From Solilutibacter tolerans (lineage in GTDB: Bacteria > Pseudomonadota > Gammaproteobacteria > Xanthomonadales > Xanthomonadaceae), in NCBI RefSeq assembly GCF_900155935.1, contig NZ_FTLW01000002.1, forward strand, positions 62,001-126,000: 64,000 bases of DNA, written 5' to 3'. Numbering within the stretch: the first letter of the stretch is position 1; each line of letters starts with the position of its first letter. Below are positions 17,566 through 26,054 of the stretch, one piece after another. A program made the position numbers and the translations under genes. Below the pieces are notes generated by a model. That model searched no databases. It had not been told where the DNA came from and was given only the letters and a program-made list of their open reading frames with translations.

Positions 17566-17594
17566 AGATGGGGCCCTGCGCCGCCCCCTTCAAG
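17566..17594 (-). promoter_or_regulatory. Sigma-32 heat-shock promoter of hslVU
   Basis: Minus strand: CTTGAAG (17594-17588), 14-base spacer, CCCCATCT (17573-17566). This matches the sigma-32 consensus CTTGAAA-N13/14-CCCCATNT at nearly every position. The expected start site falls about 17 bases before the hslV ATG, leaving room for the GGAGG ribosome site. Confidence 0.85.
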
Positions 17595-17652
17595 AGCGAC
17601 GCATTACCGATGGATTCAGCAATGACGCGAGCGCCTGCCCAGAAGCGTCAAG

Positions 17653-18054
17653 TCAGCCAATACGCAATTCGAACAGCGCCTTCTCGACTTGCTCCAGCGG
17701 CGTGTTGGTCCAGTCCTTGGCGACTTCGGCCAACATGCGCTGCTTGGTTTCGTGGTGAAGCTGCGGGCGCATCTCGCCCAAGGTAGTCGGATCAGCCACC
17801 AGGACGATGTGATCGAAGCGATGGCGCTTGGCTGCCTGGTTGATGCGCTCGGCCAACACCTTCGCAAATACAGCTTCGCCGACATCGTTCTCTTGCGGTT
17901 GCGAGCCCGATGGTCCGTTGCCCTGCGCGATTTCCGCATCCAGCGCCTGATCCTGCTGGAGCTTCAAACCACGCGTGTCGCCGTAGTTGCGGAATACCCG
18001 CGCCTGCCTTCCATCTGCCACCACCACCATCGTGCCACTGGGGATCATCGACAT
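17653..18054 (-). CDS. Host attachment family protein (COG5622-like)
   Basis: 133 aa soluble protein beginning MSMIPSGTMVVVADGRQARVF, with the family core FAKVLAERINQAAKRHRFDHIVLVADPTTLGEMRPQL. Proteins of this family are annotated host attachment protein from an early plant-associated case and resemble release-factor-like/BaeRF proteins; the biochemical role is unclear. It lies 58 bases before the hslV heat-shock promoter on the same strand, so it is probably a separate unit. Divergent from the hydrolase at 18190. Confidence 0.75.
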   Translation of the reverse strand: MSMIPSGTMVVVADGRQARVFRNYGDTRGLKLQQDQALDAEIAQGNGPSGSQPQENDVGEAVFAKVLAERINQAAKRHRFDHIVLVADPTTLGEMRPQLHHETKQRMLAEVAKDWTNTPLEQVEKALFELRIG

Positions 18055-18090
18055 ATCAAAACCACTCTTTAATCATGAACCCTGCAATTT

Positions 18091-18104
18091 ACGCCAGCTG
18101 GCGT
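18091..18104. promoter_or_regulatory. 14-bp perfect palindrome in a divergent intergenic region
   Basis: ACGCCAGCTGGCGT is its own reverse complement and lies between the divergent host-attachment gene (start 18054) and the serine hydrolase (start 18190). This is the typical position of an operator for a dimeric regulator. No regulator gene is adjacent. Confidence 0.35.
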
Positions 18105-18189
18105 TACTCCCATGTGCATAGGTCCACGCTTCACCGACAAGCTGTAGTGGAATACTCTGTGTGTGTTCGTTGGCCGCGGGATTGAAGCG

Positions 18190-19425
18190 ATGCGCATTCT
18201 GTGCACTGTGTTGATGTTGTCTCTGATGGCCTGCGCCACTGCGCCGCATTCACCTCCGCCCGTCGCATCGACTACAACCTTTGCCGAACCCGTAGCCCGC
18301 ACACGTATCGCCTTCGACCGCAACGGATTCACCGATGTGCGCGCGGAAGGCCTGGCCGATGTCAAGGCGGGCCGTACACTGACCATCGATGACCCGGTTC
18401 GCATCGCTTCCATCTCCAAACTTGTGGTGGCGATCGGCGTGATGCGCTTGGTCGAACAAGGCAAGCTGGATCTCGATGCCGATGTGTCCAATACGCTCGG
18501 CTGGTCATTGCGCAACCCGGCATTCCCCGATGCGCCCATCACCTTGCGGATGCTGCTCTCGCATACCTCGAGCCTTACCGATCTTGCCGGATACTGGAAT
18601 GTCCCGGTGGGCGGCGATATTCGCGACATCACCAACAAGGCTTATGCTTGGGATGCCGCGCGTCCACCCGGTCAATACTTCCGCTACACCAATCTCAACT
18701 TCCCACTGGTCGCGCAGCTGATGGAACGCGCTACCGATGAGCGTTTCGACCACTTGATGCGACGCCTGGTGTTGGAGCCGATGAAACTCGATGCCTGCTT
18801 CAACTGGTCGGGCTGCAGCGATGCAGCGATCAATCGCGCCGTCGTGCTGTACGACGCCAAGGGTCAAGCACAAAAAGACGACTTGAAGGGCGCACGCCCG
18901 GACTGCCCGGCAATTGCCGCCAGCGACGGCAGCTGTGACTTGTCCACGTGGCGTGCAGGCCAAAACGGCGCACTGTTTTCGCCACAAGGTGGTCTACGCA
19001 TTTCGGTGCGAGACCTCGCAACGGTCGGACGACTGTTGCTGAACGATGGCGCATTGGATGGCGTTCGCATCCTTTCCCCCGCCTCGATGCGGGTGCTCAC
19101 CACACCTGTGTGGCGCTTCGACGGTAGCAACGGCGCCATCGGCGAAGAAGACGAACCCAGCCGGGGCGGGTTCTTCTGCAGCTATGGCCTGGCGATGCAG
19201 CATCTCGCCCAAGGCGATGGGAAACGCTGCCGCGATGATCTGTTTGGCGATGGTCGCCCACGCATGGGGCATAGCGGCAATGCCTACGGCCTGCTCTCAG
19301 GGCTGTGGATCGACAAGCAAGCCGGCACGGGCGTCGCCTACTTCGCCACCGGCGTACCGAATGATTCAAGCGGCACGCATTCCGCGTTTAGCCGAGTGGA
19401 AGAAGTCGGGGCGGCGGGTTGGTGA
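18190..19425 (+). CDS. Serine hydrolase, beta-lactamase / class C penicillin-binding fold, lipoprotein
   Basis: 411 aa. Lipoprotein signal with lipobox SLMAC (Cys15). Nucleophile motif SISK at 74-77, second motif YTN at 166-168, and GHSGNAYG near 360 in the place of the third motif HxG. These are the hallmarks of the beta-lactamase/esterase EstB/D-aminopeptidase superfamily. The substrate (peptide, ester or peptidoglycan) cannot be told. Start ATG 18190 gives the signal peptide directly. Upstream extension to 18163 is a weaker start. Confidence 0.88.
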   Translation: MRILCTVLMLSLMACATAPHSPPPVASTTTFAEPVARTRIAFDRNGFTDVRAEGLADVKAGRTLTIDDPVRIASISKLVVAIGVMRLVEQGKLDLDADVSNTLGWSLRNPAFPDAPITLRMLLSHTSSLTDLAGYWNVPVGGDIRDITNKAYAWDAARPPGQYFRYTNLNFPLVAQLMERATDERFDHLMRRLVLEPMKLDACFNWSGCSDAAINRAVVLYDAKGQAQKDDLKGARPDCPAIAASDGSCDLSTWRAGQNGALFSPQGGLRISVRDLATVGRLLLNDGALDGVRILSPASMRVLTTPVWRFDGSNGAIGEEDEPSRGGFFCSYGLAMQHLAQGDGKRCRDDLFGDGRPRMGHSGNAYGLLSGLWIDKQAGTGVAYFATGVPNDSSGTHSAFSRVEEVGAAGW

Positions 19426-19444
19426 GCTAACCATTACAATGACA

Positions 19445-19467
19445 TGAGTCGCAGTTCGCGCGACTCA
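19445..19467. promoter_or_regulatory. Inverted repeat between the hydrolase and the methyltransferase gene
   Basis: TGAGTCGC (19445-19452) and GCGACTCA (19460-19467) form an 8-bp stem with a 7-base loop, 19 bases after the hydrolase stop and about 40 before the methyltransferase ATG. It may end transcription of the hydrolase (no T-run) or be an operator for the restriction-modification genes. Confidence 0.4.
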
Positions 19468-19505
19468 ATACTAGTACCTTTAGCTTTTACAACTGAGTGG
19501 TTGAC

Positions 19506-20477
19506 ATGAAGAAGTCCAGCCTGACATCAATTGAAATATGCGCAGGCGCGGGCGGCCAGGCATTGGGAATAGAACAGGCTGGATTCGAGCACCTTTGCTT
19601 AGTTGAGCTTGAACATGCCGCGTGCAACACTCTTCGTCTAAATCGGCCGACGTGGCATGTTTTTGAAGGTGACCTTCGCGATTTTGATGCATCGGACTAT
19701 CGCGACCAAGTGGACTTGGTCGCAGGGGGAGTTCCGTGCCCACCTTTCTCGAAAGCAGGAAAGCAGCTGGGCGAGAACGATGAGCGCGACCTATTTCCTG
19801 AAGCCATTAGAATTGTTAAAGAGGTTCGTCCAAAAGCTGTCATGCTCGAAAACGTTCGAGGATTGCTGGACGCTGTTTTTGAGGATTATCGATACAAGGT
19901 TGAAAAGCAACTGGAAGATTTTGGCTACGTAGCCAGCTGGCGCCTACTGAATGCCAGCGACTATGGTGTGCCACAACTACGCCCAAGAGTCGTTTTTGTG
20001 GGGTTGCGCAAAGATATTGCTCCATATTTCAGCTGGCCAACTCCCAGCGACCTCCCTCCAATCACCGTCGGTGAATCTCTCTTCGATCTAATGAGCGAAT
20101 CCAAATGGCGCGGGGCGAAGAAGTGGGCCCATAACGCCAGTAGCGTGGCACCTACACTGGTCGGGGGATCAAAAAAGCATGGCGGCCCAGATTTGGGACC
20201 AACACGCGCGCGTGCCGCTTGGGCTTCATTAGGAGTTGATGGGCGCGGATTAGCAGATGCACCTCCAGAAAGGAATTTCGTTGGAATGCCTCGATTGACC
20301 ACCAGAATGGCCGCGCGCATTCAAGGGTTCCCTGACGACTGGAAATTTTTTGGCCGAAAGACAGCAACTTATCGTCAAATTGGAAATGCTTTCCCTCCCC
20401 CTGTAGCACACGCTGTGGCTCAAGCAATTTATGAGGCCATCGTGACTGCAGCCAAACAGCACAAGAAGGTCGCCTAA
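19506..20477 (+). CDS. DNA (cytosine-5) methyltransferase, type II R-M
   Basis: 323 aa C5 methyltransferase. Motif I IEICAGAGGQALGIEQAGF (9-27), catalytic motif IV GGVPCPPFS with Cys78, motif VI ENVRG (115-119), motif VIII QLRPRVVFVG (157-166), a short target-recognition region (about 180-262), and motif X QIGNAFPPPVA near 291-301. It protects DNA from the endonuclease encoded immediately after it. The endonuclease resembles NgoMIV, so a GCCGGC-type target is likely (inference). ATG 19506 is chosen; an in-frame GTG at 19497 is possible. GC content is visibly lower than the neighbours, a sign of transfer. Confidence 0.93.
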   Translation: MKKSSLTSIEICAGAGGQALGIEQAGFEHLCLVELEHAACNTLRLNRPTWHVFEGDLRDFDASDYRDQVDLVAGGVPCPPFSKAGKQLGENDERDLFPEAIRIVKEVRPKAVMLENVRGLLDAVFEDYRYKVEKQLEDFGYVASWRLLNASDYGVPQLRPRVVFVGLRKDIAPYFSWPTPSDLPPITVGESLFDLMSESKWRGAKKWAHNASSVAPTLVGGSKKHGGPDLGPTRARAAWASLGVDGRGLADAPPERNFVGMPRLTTRMAARIQGFPDDWKFFGRKTATYRQIGNAFPPPVAHAVAQAIYEAIVTAAKQHKKVA

Positions 20478-20478
20478 A

Positions 20479-21360
20479 GTGTCTCAGTTATCGCTAATTG
20501 CGAGAGCCAGAAAGGACTTCCACAAGCGGCTCCTTGCCAGCATCCTACAAATCGATGACTCGGGAGTTCCTGGCAATGCAGACAGAAGCAGCGCATCAAG
20601 CTGCAACATTGCGTCGGGAATTGCTCAAAAACTTCTTGCAGAGAATGGCGTAAGAACTGTCGCACAAACTTCGGGCAACAAATTCGAAGAAGTCGTTGCA
20701 CTATTTATCTCAAACACATTCCCTAATCTTTCGAATCTTAGGCCTGGGACTTGGGATGTCCGCCAGATCAAAAGTAGGGGTGGCTCTGAAATTTCGAAAT
20801 ACTCCCAGTATGAACACCTTGCTGCATTGACCGAGGCAGCGAAGGGGAACCTGGAGTTATCTGCCGCTCTTGGGAACGATTACACGATCACTCCTGATGT
20901 CGTAATAACACGACAACCGGAAACTGATGCGGTGATTAACAGCATCGGTCACATCGTTGACTCTGAAGTCGCTTTGAGATCGGATTTAAGAGACAGGAGC
21001 CTGGGCCGACCGCCTCTATTGCATGCCAGCATCAGCACCAAATGGACTCTGCGGAGTGACCGCGCACAGAACGCGCGGTCTGAAGCACTTAACCTTATAC
21101 GCAACAGAAAAGGGCGCCAGCCTCACATAGTAGTTGTCACGGGTGAGCCTACACCGAGTCGATTAGCATCTCTAGCGCTAGGGACTGGTGATATAGATTG
21201 CGTATACCATTTCGCTCTCCACGAGCTGATTGAAACAGTGTCAGAGCTTTCCGACTCCCCAGGCACAAAAATTTCTGACTCCGACGACCTTCTCCGAATT
21301 ATGGTCGAGGGGAAGCGACTGAAAGACATCTCTGACCTCCCCCTAGACTTGGCCGTATAG
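20479..21360 (+). CDS. Type II restriction endonuclease, NgoMIV family
   Basis: 293 aa, close to the length of NgoMIV. The frame begins with GTG one base after the methyltransferase stop. PD-(D/E)XK-type residues fall at Glu70 (NKFEE), Asp140 (TPDVV) and Lys188 (STKW), and the segment RSDRAQNAR (192-200) resembles the DNA-contact region of NgoMIV, whose reported catalytic residues are Glu70, Asp140 and Lys187. NgoMIV cuts GCCGGC as a tetramer. The near-identical placement supports the family call; target specificity is inferred. Lower GC and rare codons agree with acquisition by transfer. Confidence 0.85.
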   Translation: MSQLSLIARARKDFHKRLLASILQIDDSGVPGNADRSSASSCNIASGIAQKLLAENGVRTVAQTSGNKFEEVVALFISNTFPNLSNLRPGTWDVRQIKSRGGSEISKYSQYEHLAALTEAAKGNLELSAALGNDYTITPDVVITRQPETDAVINSIGHIVDSEVALRSDLRDRSLGRPPLLHASISTKWTLRSDRAQNARSEALNLIRNRKGRQPHIVVVTGEPTPSRLASLALGTGDIDCVYHFALHELIETVSELSDSPGTKISDSDDLLRIMVEGKRLKDISDLPLDLAV

Positions 21361-21478
21361 GATGGTTGCTTTCAGCGTGTCCTGCTTCTTCCTTTAACTA
21401 CAGCATGAGCACATTTAAAACTCCTTGTCTGGCTTAGCGCGCAATGAAGACTGTTGCTAATCGATAGCAGGCGTTGAC

Positions 21479-22447
21479 CTACTCCGATTCCACCTGCGCC
21501 ATCTCCAGCACCCACTGCGGCACGACCGGCTCGCCCTTGTAGAAATCTTTCGGCTTCTTTTCCGCCATCGCCCAGCGATGCAGCCAACTGGGACCCCACT
21601 TGCCGGTGTAGCCATCAGGGCGTTGGTAAGCCGGGTCACGCATGGCTTCCTCCAGCGTGATCATCGTGTAGCCACACCGCCGCGCAGCGGCGATCAACTC
21701 CGCGAACGTATCGGCATTGAGCTCATTCGTGTGCATCAACCAGACCTGCGGCAATTTGTAGCCGAGTAATGCAACCGATTGCGCTTCGTAATAATCCAGC
21801 TTGTTGAGCATGTAGGGCACGTAACCCAAGCGCAGCCGCTCCAATGCTGCGTCGCGGTCTTTGACTTGCGTCTCGCCATTCAACACCCGTCGATACGCGA
21901 TTGCCCAGACCCACTCACTGTTATCCACGGTGACAGGCGCAACGCGATATCCATGCTGGGCCAGGAATTCGTCCATCGCCTGCTTGTCCGCAGGCGTAGT
22001 GCCGTTGCGTAGAAACGGGTGGCGAAACCATCTTGGCGACTTGCCGTGCTTGGCCATCAAGGGGCGCAGCTGTCGCTCGCCATCCAAAATGGATTGCTGG
22101 AAGGCAGGCACACCGATGTCATGCAGGCTTTTGTGCGCATAGGTGTGATTGCCCAGATCAAATCCCGCTTCCAGCCAGTCGTCCAGCATGGCCAAACGCG
22201 CAGGGTCGACTTGGCCATCGATCTGCAGCTTCTCTTCGTTGACGAATCCTGTGATGGGTGCGTTCGCAAGCCTGAGCTGGGCCATCAACTTCGTGTGCCA
22301 CTCGGCCCAATCAGCAGCGGGCGCCGAACTCATCGCCTGCATCGGCAGGTCATCGATGGTGATGGCGATACGACGATCATTCTGAACGTGCTGCGCCCAC
22401 CCCGGCATGGCCAGCAGCAGGCACAGCACCCACATCAGCCAACGCAT
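21479..22447 (-). CDS. Polysaccharide deacetylase family protein, exported
   Basis: 322 aa with a signal peptide (1-18, GWA-QH). NodB-type metal site: TIDD at 30-33 and NHTYAH near 97-102, followed by WFRHPFLRNG and WLMHTNELNADTF. These belong to carbohydrate esterase family 4 fold proteins that remove acetyl groups from glycans in the periplasm. The exact substrate is unknown. It is followed by 118 bases without a gene before the restriction genes; I saw no strong terminator there. Confidence 0.88.
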   Translation of the reverse strand: MRWLMWVLCLLLAMPGWAQHVQNDRRIAITIDDLPMQAMSSAPAADWAEWHTKLMAQLRLANAPITGFVNEEKLQIDGQVDPARLAMLDDWLEAGFDLGNHTYAHKSLHDIGVPAFQQSILDGERQLRPLMAKHGKSPRWFRHPFLRNGTTPADKQAMDEFLAQHGYRVAPVTVDNSEWVWAIAYRRVLNGETQVKDRDAALERLRLGYVPYMLNKLDYYEAQSVALLGYKLPQVWLMHTNELNADTFAELIAAARRCGYTMITLEEAMRDPAYQRPDGYTGKWGPSWLHRWAMAEKKPKDFYKGEPVVPQWVLEMAQVESE

Positions 22448-22452
22448 GCGTG

Positions 22453-25143
22453 TCAGACCGTGATCGGGTTTGGCTTGGCTCCGTCAATGCCCCACGCCTT
22501 GATCGCACGCGCCACATCCTTGTCGGTCAGCTTGCCCTCTTCGGCCAGCGCAGACACTGCAGCCTGCGCGATGTGGAAGCGATCGACCTCGAAGTGGCGA
22601 CGCAAGTTGGCGCGCGTGTCGCTACGGCCGAAGCCATCCGTCCCCAACACCACGTAGCGCATCGGCACGAACTCGCGGATCTGGTTGGCGAAGGTGCGCA
22701 CGTAATCGGTCGCGGCAATCGCCGGACCGGCGCGACCCGCCAGCAACTCGGTCACGTAGGGCACGCGCTTCTGCTTGGCCTGCGGGTTGAGACGGTTGAA
22801 TCGCGTCGCATCTTCGCCATCGCGCGCGAGCTCGGTGAAGCTCGGGCAACTCCAGATATCCGACTTGATGCCGAATTCGGCATCCAGCAACTCCGCCGCC
22901 GCGATGGCCTCGCGCAAAATCACACCGCTGCCCATCAACTGCACGCGCAGCTCGCCCTTCTTCGCCTTGCCCGCATCCTTGAGCAAGTACATGCCCTTGA
23001 TGATGCCGTCGGCGCTGCCTTCGGGCATGTCGGGGTGGGTGTAGTTTTCGTTCATCAGCGTGAGGTACCAGTACTCATCGCGCTGTTCGGTCAACATGCG
23101 CTGCATGCCGTGCTGTAGGAGCGTGACCACCTCAAAATGGAAGGTCGGGTCATAGCTGCGGCAATTGGGAATGAAGCTGGACTGGATGTGGCTCTGGCCG
23201 TCCTCATGCTGCAGGCCTTCGCCATTGAGCGTGGTACGGCCTGCGGTGGCGCCCAGCAGGAAGCCGCGCGCACGCATGTCCGCGGCCTGCCAGGCGGAGT
23301 CGCCGATGCGCTGGAAGCCGAACATCGAGTAGTAGATGTAGAACGGCAGCATCTGCACATCATTGGTGCTGTAGCTGGTGGCCGCCGCCATCCACGAGGC
23401 GAATGCGCCGGCTTCGGTGATGCCTTCTTCCAGCACTTGGCCGGCCGCGTCCTCGCGATAGAACATCAGTTGGTCGGCATCGACCGGCTTGTACTTCTGC
23501 CCGCGCGGCGCATAGATGCCCAGCTGACGGAACAAGCCTTCCATGCCGAAGGTGCGCGCCTCGTCAGCGACGATCGGCACGCAACGCGGGCCCACTTGCT
23601 TGTCGCGGAGCACGATGGAGAGCGCCTGCACGAAGGCCATGGTCGTGCTGATCTCGCGCTCGCCACTGGATTTGGTCAGGCGCTCGAACGCATCACGCTG
23701 CGGCACTTCAAGCGAGGTGCTGGCCTTCTGGCGACGTTGCGGCAGGAAGCCGCCCAGCGCGTTGCGACGCTCCAGCATGTACTGCACTTCCGGCGAGTCC
23801 TTCCCCGGGTGCAGGAAGGGAATCGCGCCGTCCTTGAAGGCTTCGTCCGGGATGTCCAGCTTGAAGCGATCACGGAAGGTGCGCACCGAATCGTCATCCA
23901 GCTTCTTGGTCTGGTGGGTCGGGTTGAGCGCTTCGCCCGCCGTGCCCATGCCATAGCCCTTGACCGTCTTGGCCAGGATCACGGTCGGCATGCCTTCGGT
24001 TTTCATCGCGGCGTCATAGGCGGCGTGGACCTTGTGCGGATCGTGGCCACCGCGATTCAAACGCCAGATATCCTCGTCCGACATGTTCGCGACCAGCGCT
24101 GCCGTCTCTGGATACTTGCCGAAGAAATGTTCGCGCGTGTACGCACCGCCGAAGGCCTTGCAGTTCTGGTATTCGCCGTCGACGGTTTCCATCATCAACT
24201 TCTTCAGCATGCCGTCGCGGTCTTGCGCGAGGAGCGGATCCCAGTAGCTGCCCCAGACGAGTTTCAGCACGTTCCAGCCAGCGCCGCGGAAGTTGCCTTC
24301 CAGCTCCTGGATGATCTTGCCGTTGCCGCGCACCGGGCCGTCAAGACGCTGCAGGTTGCAGTTGATGACGAAGACGAGGTTGTCCAGACCTTCGCGACCG
24401 GCAACCGAAATCGCACCCAGGCTTTCCGGCTCGTCCGTCTCGCCATCACCCAGGAAGCACCACACCTTGCGGTCGGACTTCGGCATCAGGCCGCGCGCTT
24501 CCATGTACTTCCAATGACGCGCCTGATAGATAGCGGCAAGCGGGCCGAGGCCCATCGACACGGTCGGCGTCTGCCAGAAATCCGGCATCAACCACGGGTG
24601 CGGATAGGAGCTGATGCCCTTGCCATCGACTTCCATGCGGAAGTGATCAAGCTGCGATTCGTTTATGCGGCCTTCGAGGAAGGCGCGCGCATAGATACCC
24701 GGCGAGCTGTGTCCCTGGATGTAGAGCAGGTCACCCGGGTGATTTTCCGACGGTGCACGCCAGAAATGGTTGAAGCCAACGTCATACAACGTGGCCGAGC
24801 TCGCGAAGCTGGCGATATGACCGCCCAGATCGCCCGGCTTGCGGTTGGCACGGACCACCATGGCCATCGCGTTCCAGCGGATCATCGAGCGAATGCGCCA
24901 CTCCATTTGCGCATCGCCCGGGAACTTGGGTTCCAGGCGCGTAGGAATGGTGTTGATGTAGTCGGTGGTCGGCGCAAACGGCAGATGCGCGCCAGCGCGG
25001 CGAGTCAGCTCCACCATGCCTTCCAAGAGCTGATGTGCGCGCTCAGGGCCTTGCACATCGATCACCGACTTGATCGACTCCACCCATTCGCGGGTTTCGG
25101 TCGGATCAGGATCGTTCTGGAGCATTTCGTTGAGCCAGTTCAT
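22453..25143 (-). CDS. aceE: Pyruvate dehydrogenase E1 component, homodimeric type
   Basis: 896 aa thiamine-diphosphate enzyme of the pyruvate dehydrogenase complex: decarboxylates pyruvate and acetylates the lipoyl domain of E2. ThDP/Mg site GDGETDEPESLGAISVAG near 227-244 through FVINCN, active-site histidines in GHSSPGIYAR and the C-terminal GTDGFGRSDTR. Start ATG 25143 has an AGGG site at suitable distance; the GTG two codons upstream is less likely. The E2 and E3 genes are not adjacent. The 128 bases upstream include an AT-rich stretch (about 25209-25245) that probably contains the promoter. Confidence 0.97.
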   Translation of the reverse strand: MNWLNEMLQNDPDPTETREWVESIKSVIDVQGPERAHQLLEGMVELTRRAGAHLPFAPTTDYINTIPTRLEPKFPGDAQMEWRIRSMIRWNAMAMVVRANRKPGDLGGHIASFASSATLYDVGFNHFWRAPSENHPGDLLYIQGHSSPGIYARAFLEGRINESQLDHFRMEVDGKGISSYPHPWLMPDFWQTPTVSMGLGPLAAIYQARHWKYMEARGLMPKSDRKVWCFLGDGETDEPESLGAISVAGREGLDNLVFVINCNLQRLDGPVRGNGKIIQELEGNFRGAGWNVLKLVWGSYWDPLLAQDRDGMLKKLMMETVDGEYQNCKAFGGAYTREHFFGKYPETAALVANMSDEDIWRLNRGGHDPHKVHAAYDAAMKTEGMPTVILAKTVKGYGMGTAGEALNPTHQTKKLDDDSVRTFRDRFKLDIPDEAFKDGAIPFLHPGKDSPEVQYMLERRNALGGFLPQRRQKASTSLEVPQRDAFERLTKSSGEREISTTMAFVQALSIVLRDKQVGPRCVPIVADEARTFGMEGLFRQLGIYAPRGQKYKPVDADQLMFYREDAAGQVLEEGITEAGAFASWMAAATSYSTNDVQMLPFYIYYSMFGFQRIGDSAWQAADMRARGFLLGATAGRTTLNGEGLQHEDGQSHIQSSFIPNCRSYDPTFHFEVVTLLQHGMQRMLTEQRDEYWYLTLMNENYTHPDMPEGSADGIIKGMYLLKDAGKAKKGELRVQLMGSGVILREAIAAAELLDAEFGIKSDIWSCPSFTELARDGEDATRFNRLNPQAKQKRVPYVTELLAGRAGPAIAATDYVRTFANQIREFVPMRYVVLGTDGFGRSDTRANLRRHFEVDRFHIAQAAVSALAEEGKLTDKDVARAIKAWGIDGAKPNPITV

Positions 25144-25271
25144 GGGCACCCTGCCATCGTTTCGTCTTGGATGAGGGCGAGTCTAGCAAGCCAGCGCACA
25201 CGCAAACGTACGGATTTTATTATTACCCGTGCAATATTTATCGATGCCGCAGCTATGTGACCAATCTTGCC

Positions 25272-26054
25272 TCAGCCGCCCCGGAGACGCCGCAACTGGA
25301 GCTCGGTATCGCGATGCGCCAATCCCTTGCGACTGCCCATCCATGCCCATTTCGAGGCCCACACGGGTTTGCGCAAAAGGTAGAGCCAGCGATCACTGAC
25401 GCGATCGGGCGCAAGCACATGCAAATTGCGGTTGTTGCTGGACAACACCAGGCCAAGCCGTTCCGCCACCACTTCCAGGCTCCGGCGAGTGAAAAATCCA
25501 ATGTGCTGGCCTGCCTCGGGTGCCAGGTAATGCCAGTCCATCAGTCGCCCTGGGTCGCTGGGCTGAAGCTCGGTGGAGATCAGCAACCTGGGCGCGCGAG
25601 CATATAGGCGCTGGAACTCGACCATGGGCTCTTCCAGATGCTCGACCAACTCGAAAGCGGTGAGCAGGTCGTAGCGCGCCTCCGGATCGGCATCGAAACC
25701 GCGCGCCAGCAAGTTGTCGCAATGCTTGTCCGACCAGTACGCGTCATGCCCGCGATCACGCATCAAGCGGACGAACAGGCCGGTACCGCCGCCGTGATCC
25801 ACCAGCGTCTTGACGTCACGGAAGCTGCTGCCCAACAGTGCACAGCAGGCATCGCGCAACCACAGGTTTCGGACCACGATGCCGGTATCGAGTGCAGCGA
25901 TGGCATTGGAATACGCCTCGTCCAGCCAATGCGGTGATTCGACCCAGACATAGTCACATGCGCTACAACGCAGGTAGCGCGCATCGTATTTATCCAGGAT
26001 GAGCTTGCGCCCGCACTCATTCGCCTTCGATTCGCAAAGCTTGCAATTAGCCAT
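25272..26054 (-). CDS. Class I SAM-dependent methyltransferase with N-terminal zinc-ribbon-like Cys
   Basis: 260 aa. N-terminal cysteine pairs CKLC (4-7) and CSAC (30-33) suggest a zinc site, as in methyltransferases next to sugar-biosynthesis genes. Motif I-like LVDHGGGTGLFVRLMRDRG and LLTAFELVEHLEEP follow, matching the Methyltransf_23 type. It overlaps the glycosyltransferase stop by 8 bases and likely works with it on a glycan or small molecule. The acceptor is unknown. Confidence 0.8.
   Translation of the reverse strand: MANCKLCESKANECGRKLILDKYDARYLRCSACDYVWVESPHWLDEAYSNAIAALDTGIVVRNLWLRDACCALLGSSFRDVKTLVDHGGGTGLFVRLMRDRGHDAYWSDKHCDNLLARGFDADPEARYDLLTAFELVEHLEEPMVEFQRLYARAPRLLISTELQPSDPGRLMDWHYLAPEAGQHIGFFTRRSLEVVAERLGLVLSSNNRNLHVLAPDRVSDRWLYLLRKPVWASKWAWMGSRKGLAHRDTELQLRRLRGG

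Noticed and set aside
19506-21360. Avoidance of GCCGGC as proof of restriction specificity
   Set aside because: GCCGGC occurs many times in the window, for instance in the rpsU terminator, so depletion cannot be argued.
23137-25260. A 707-codon open frame opposite aceE
   Set aside because: Antisense shadow of aceE, produced by high-GC codon use; no ribosome site or domain.
25144-25271. A PdhR-like operator upstream of aceE
   Set aside because: Only one half-site-like ATTGGT is present, without the second arm; not supported.
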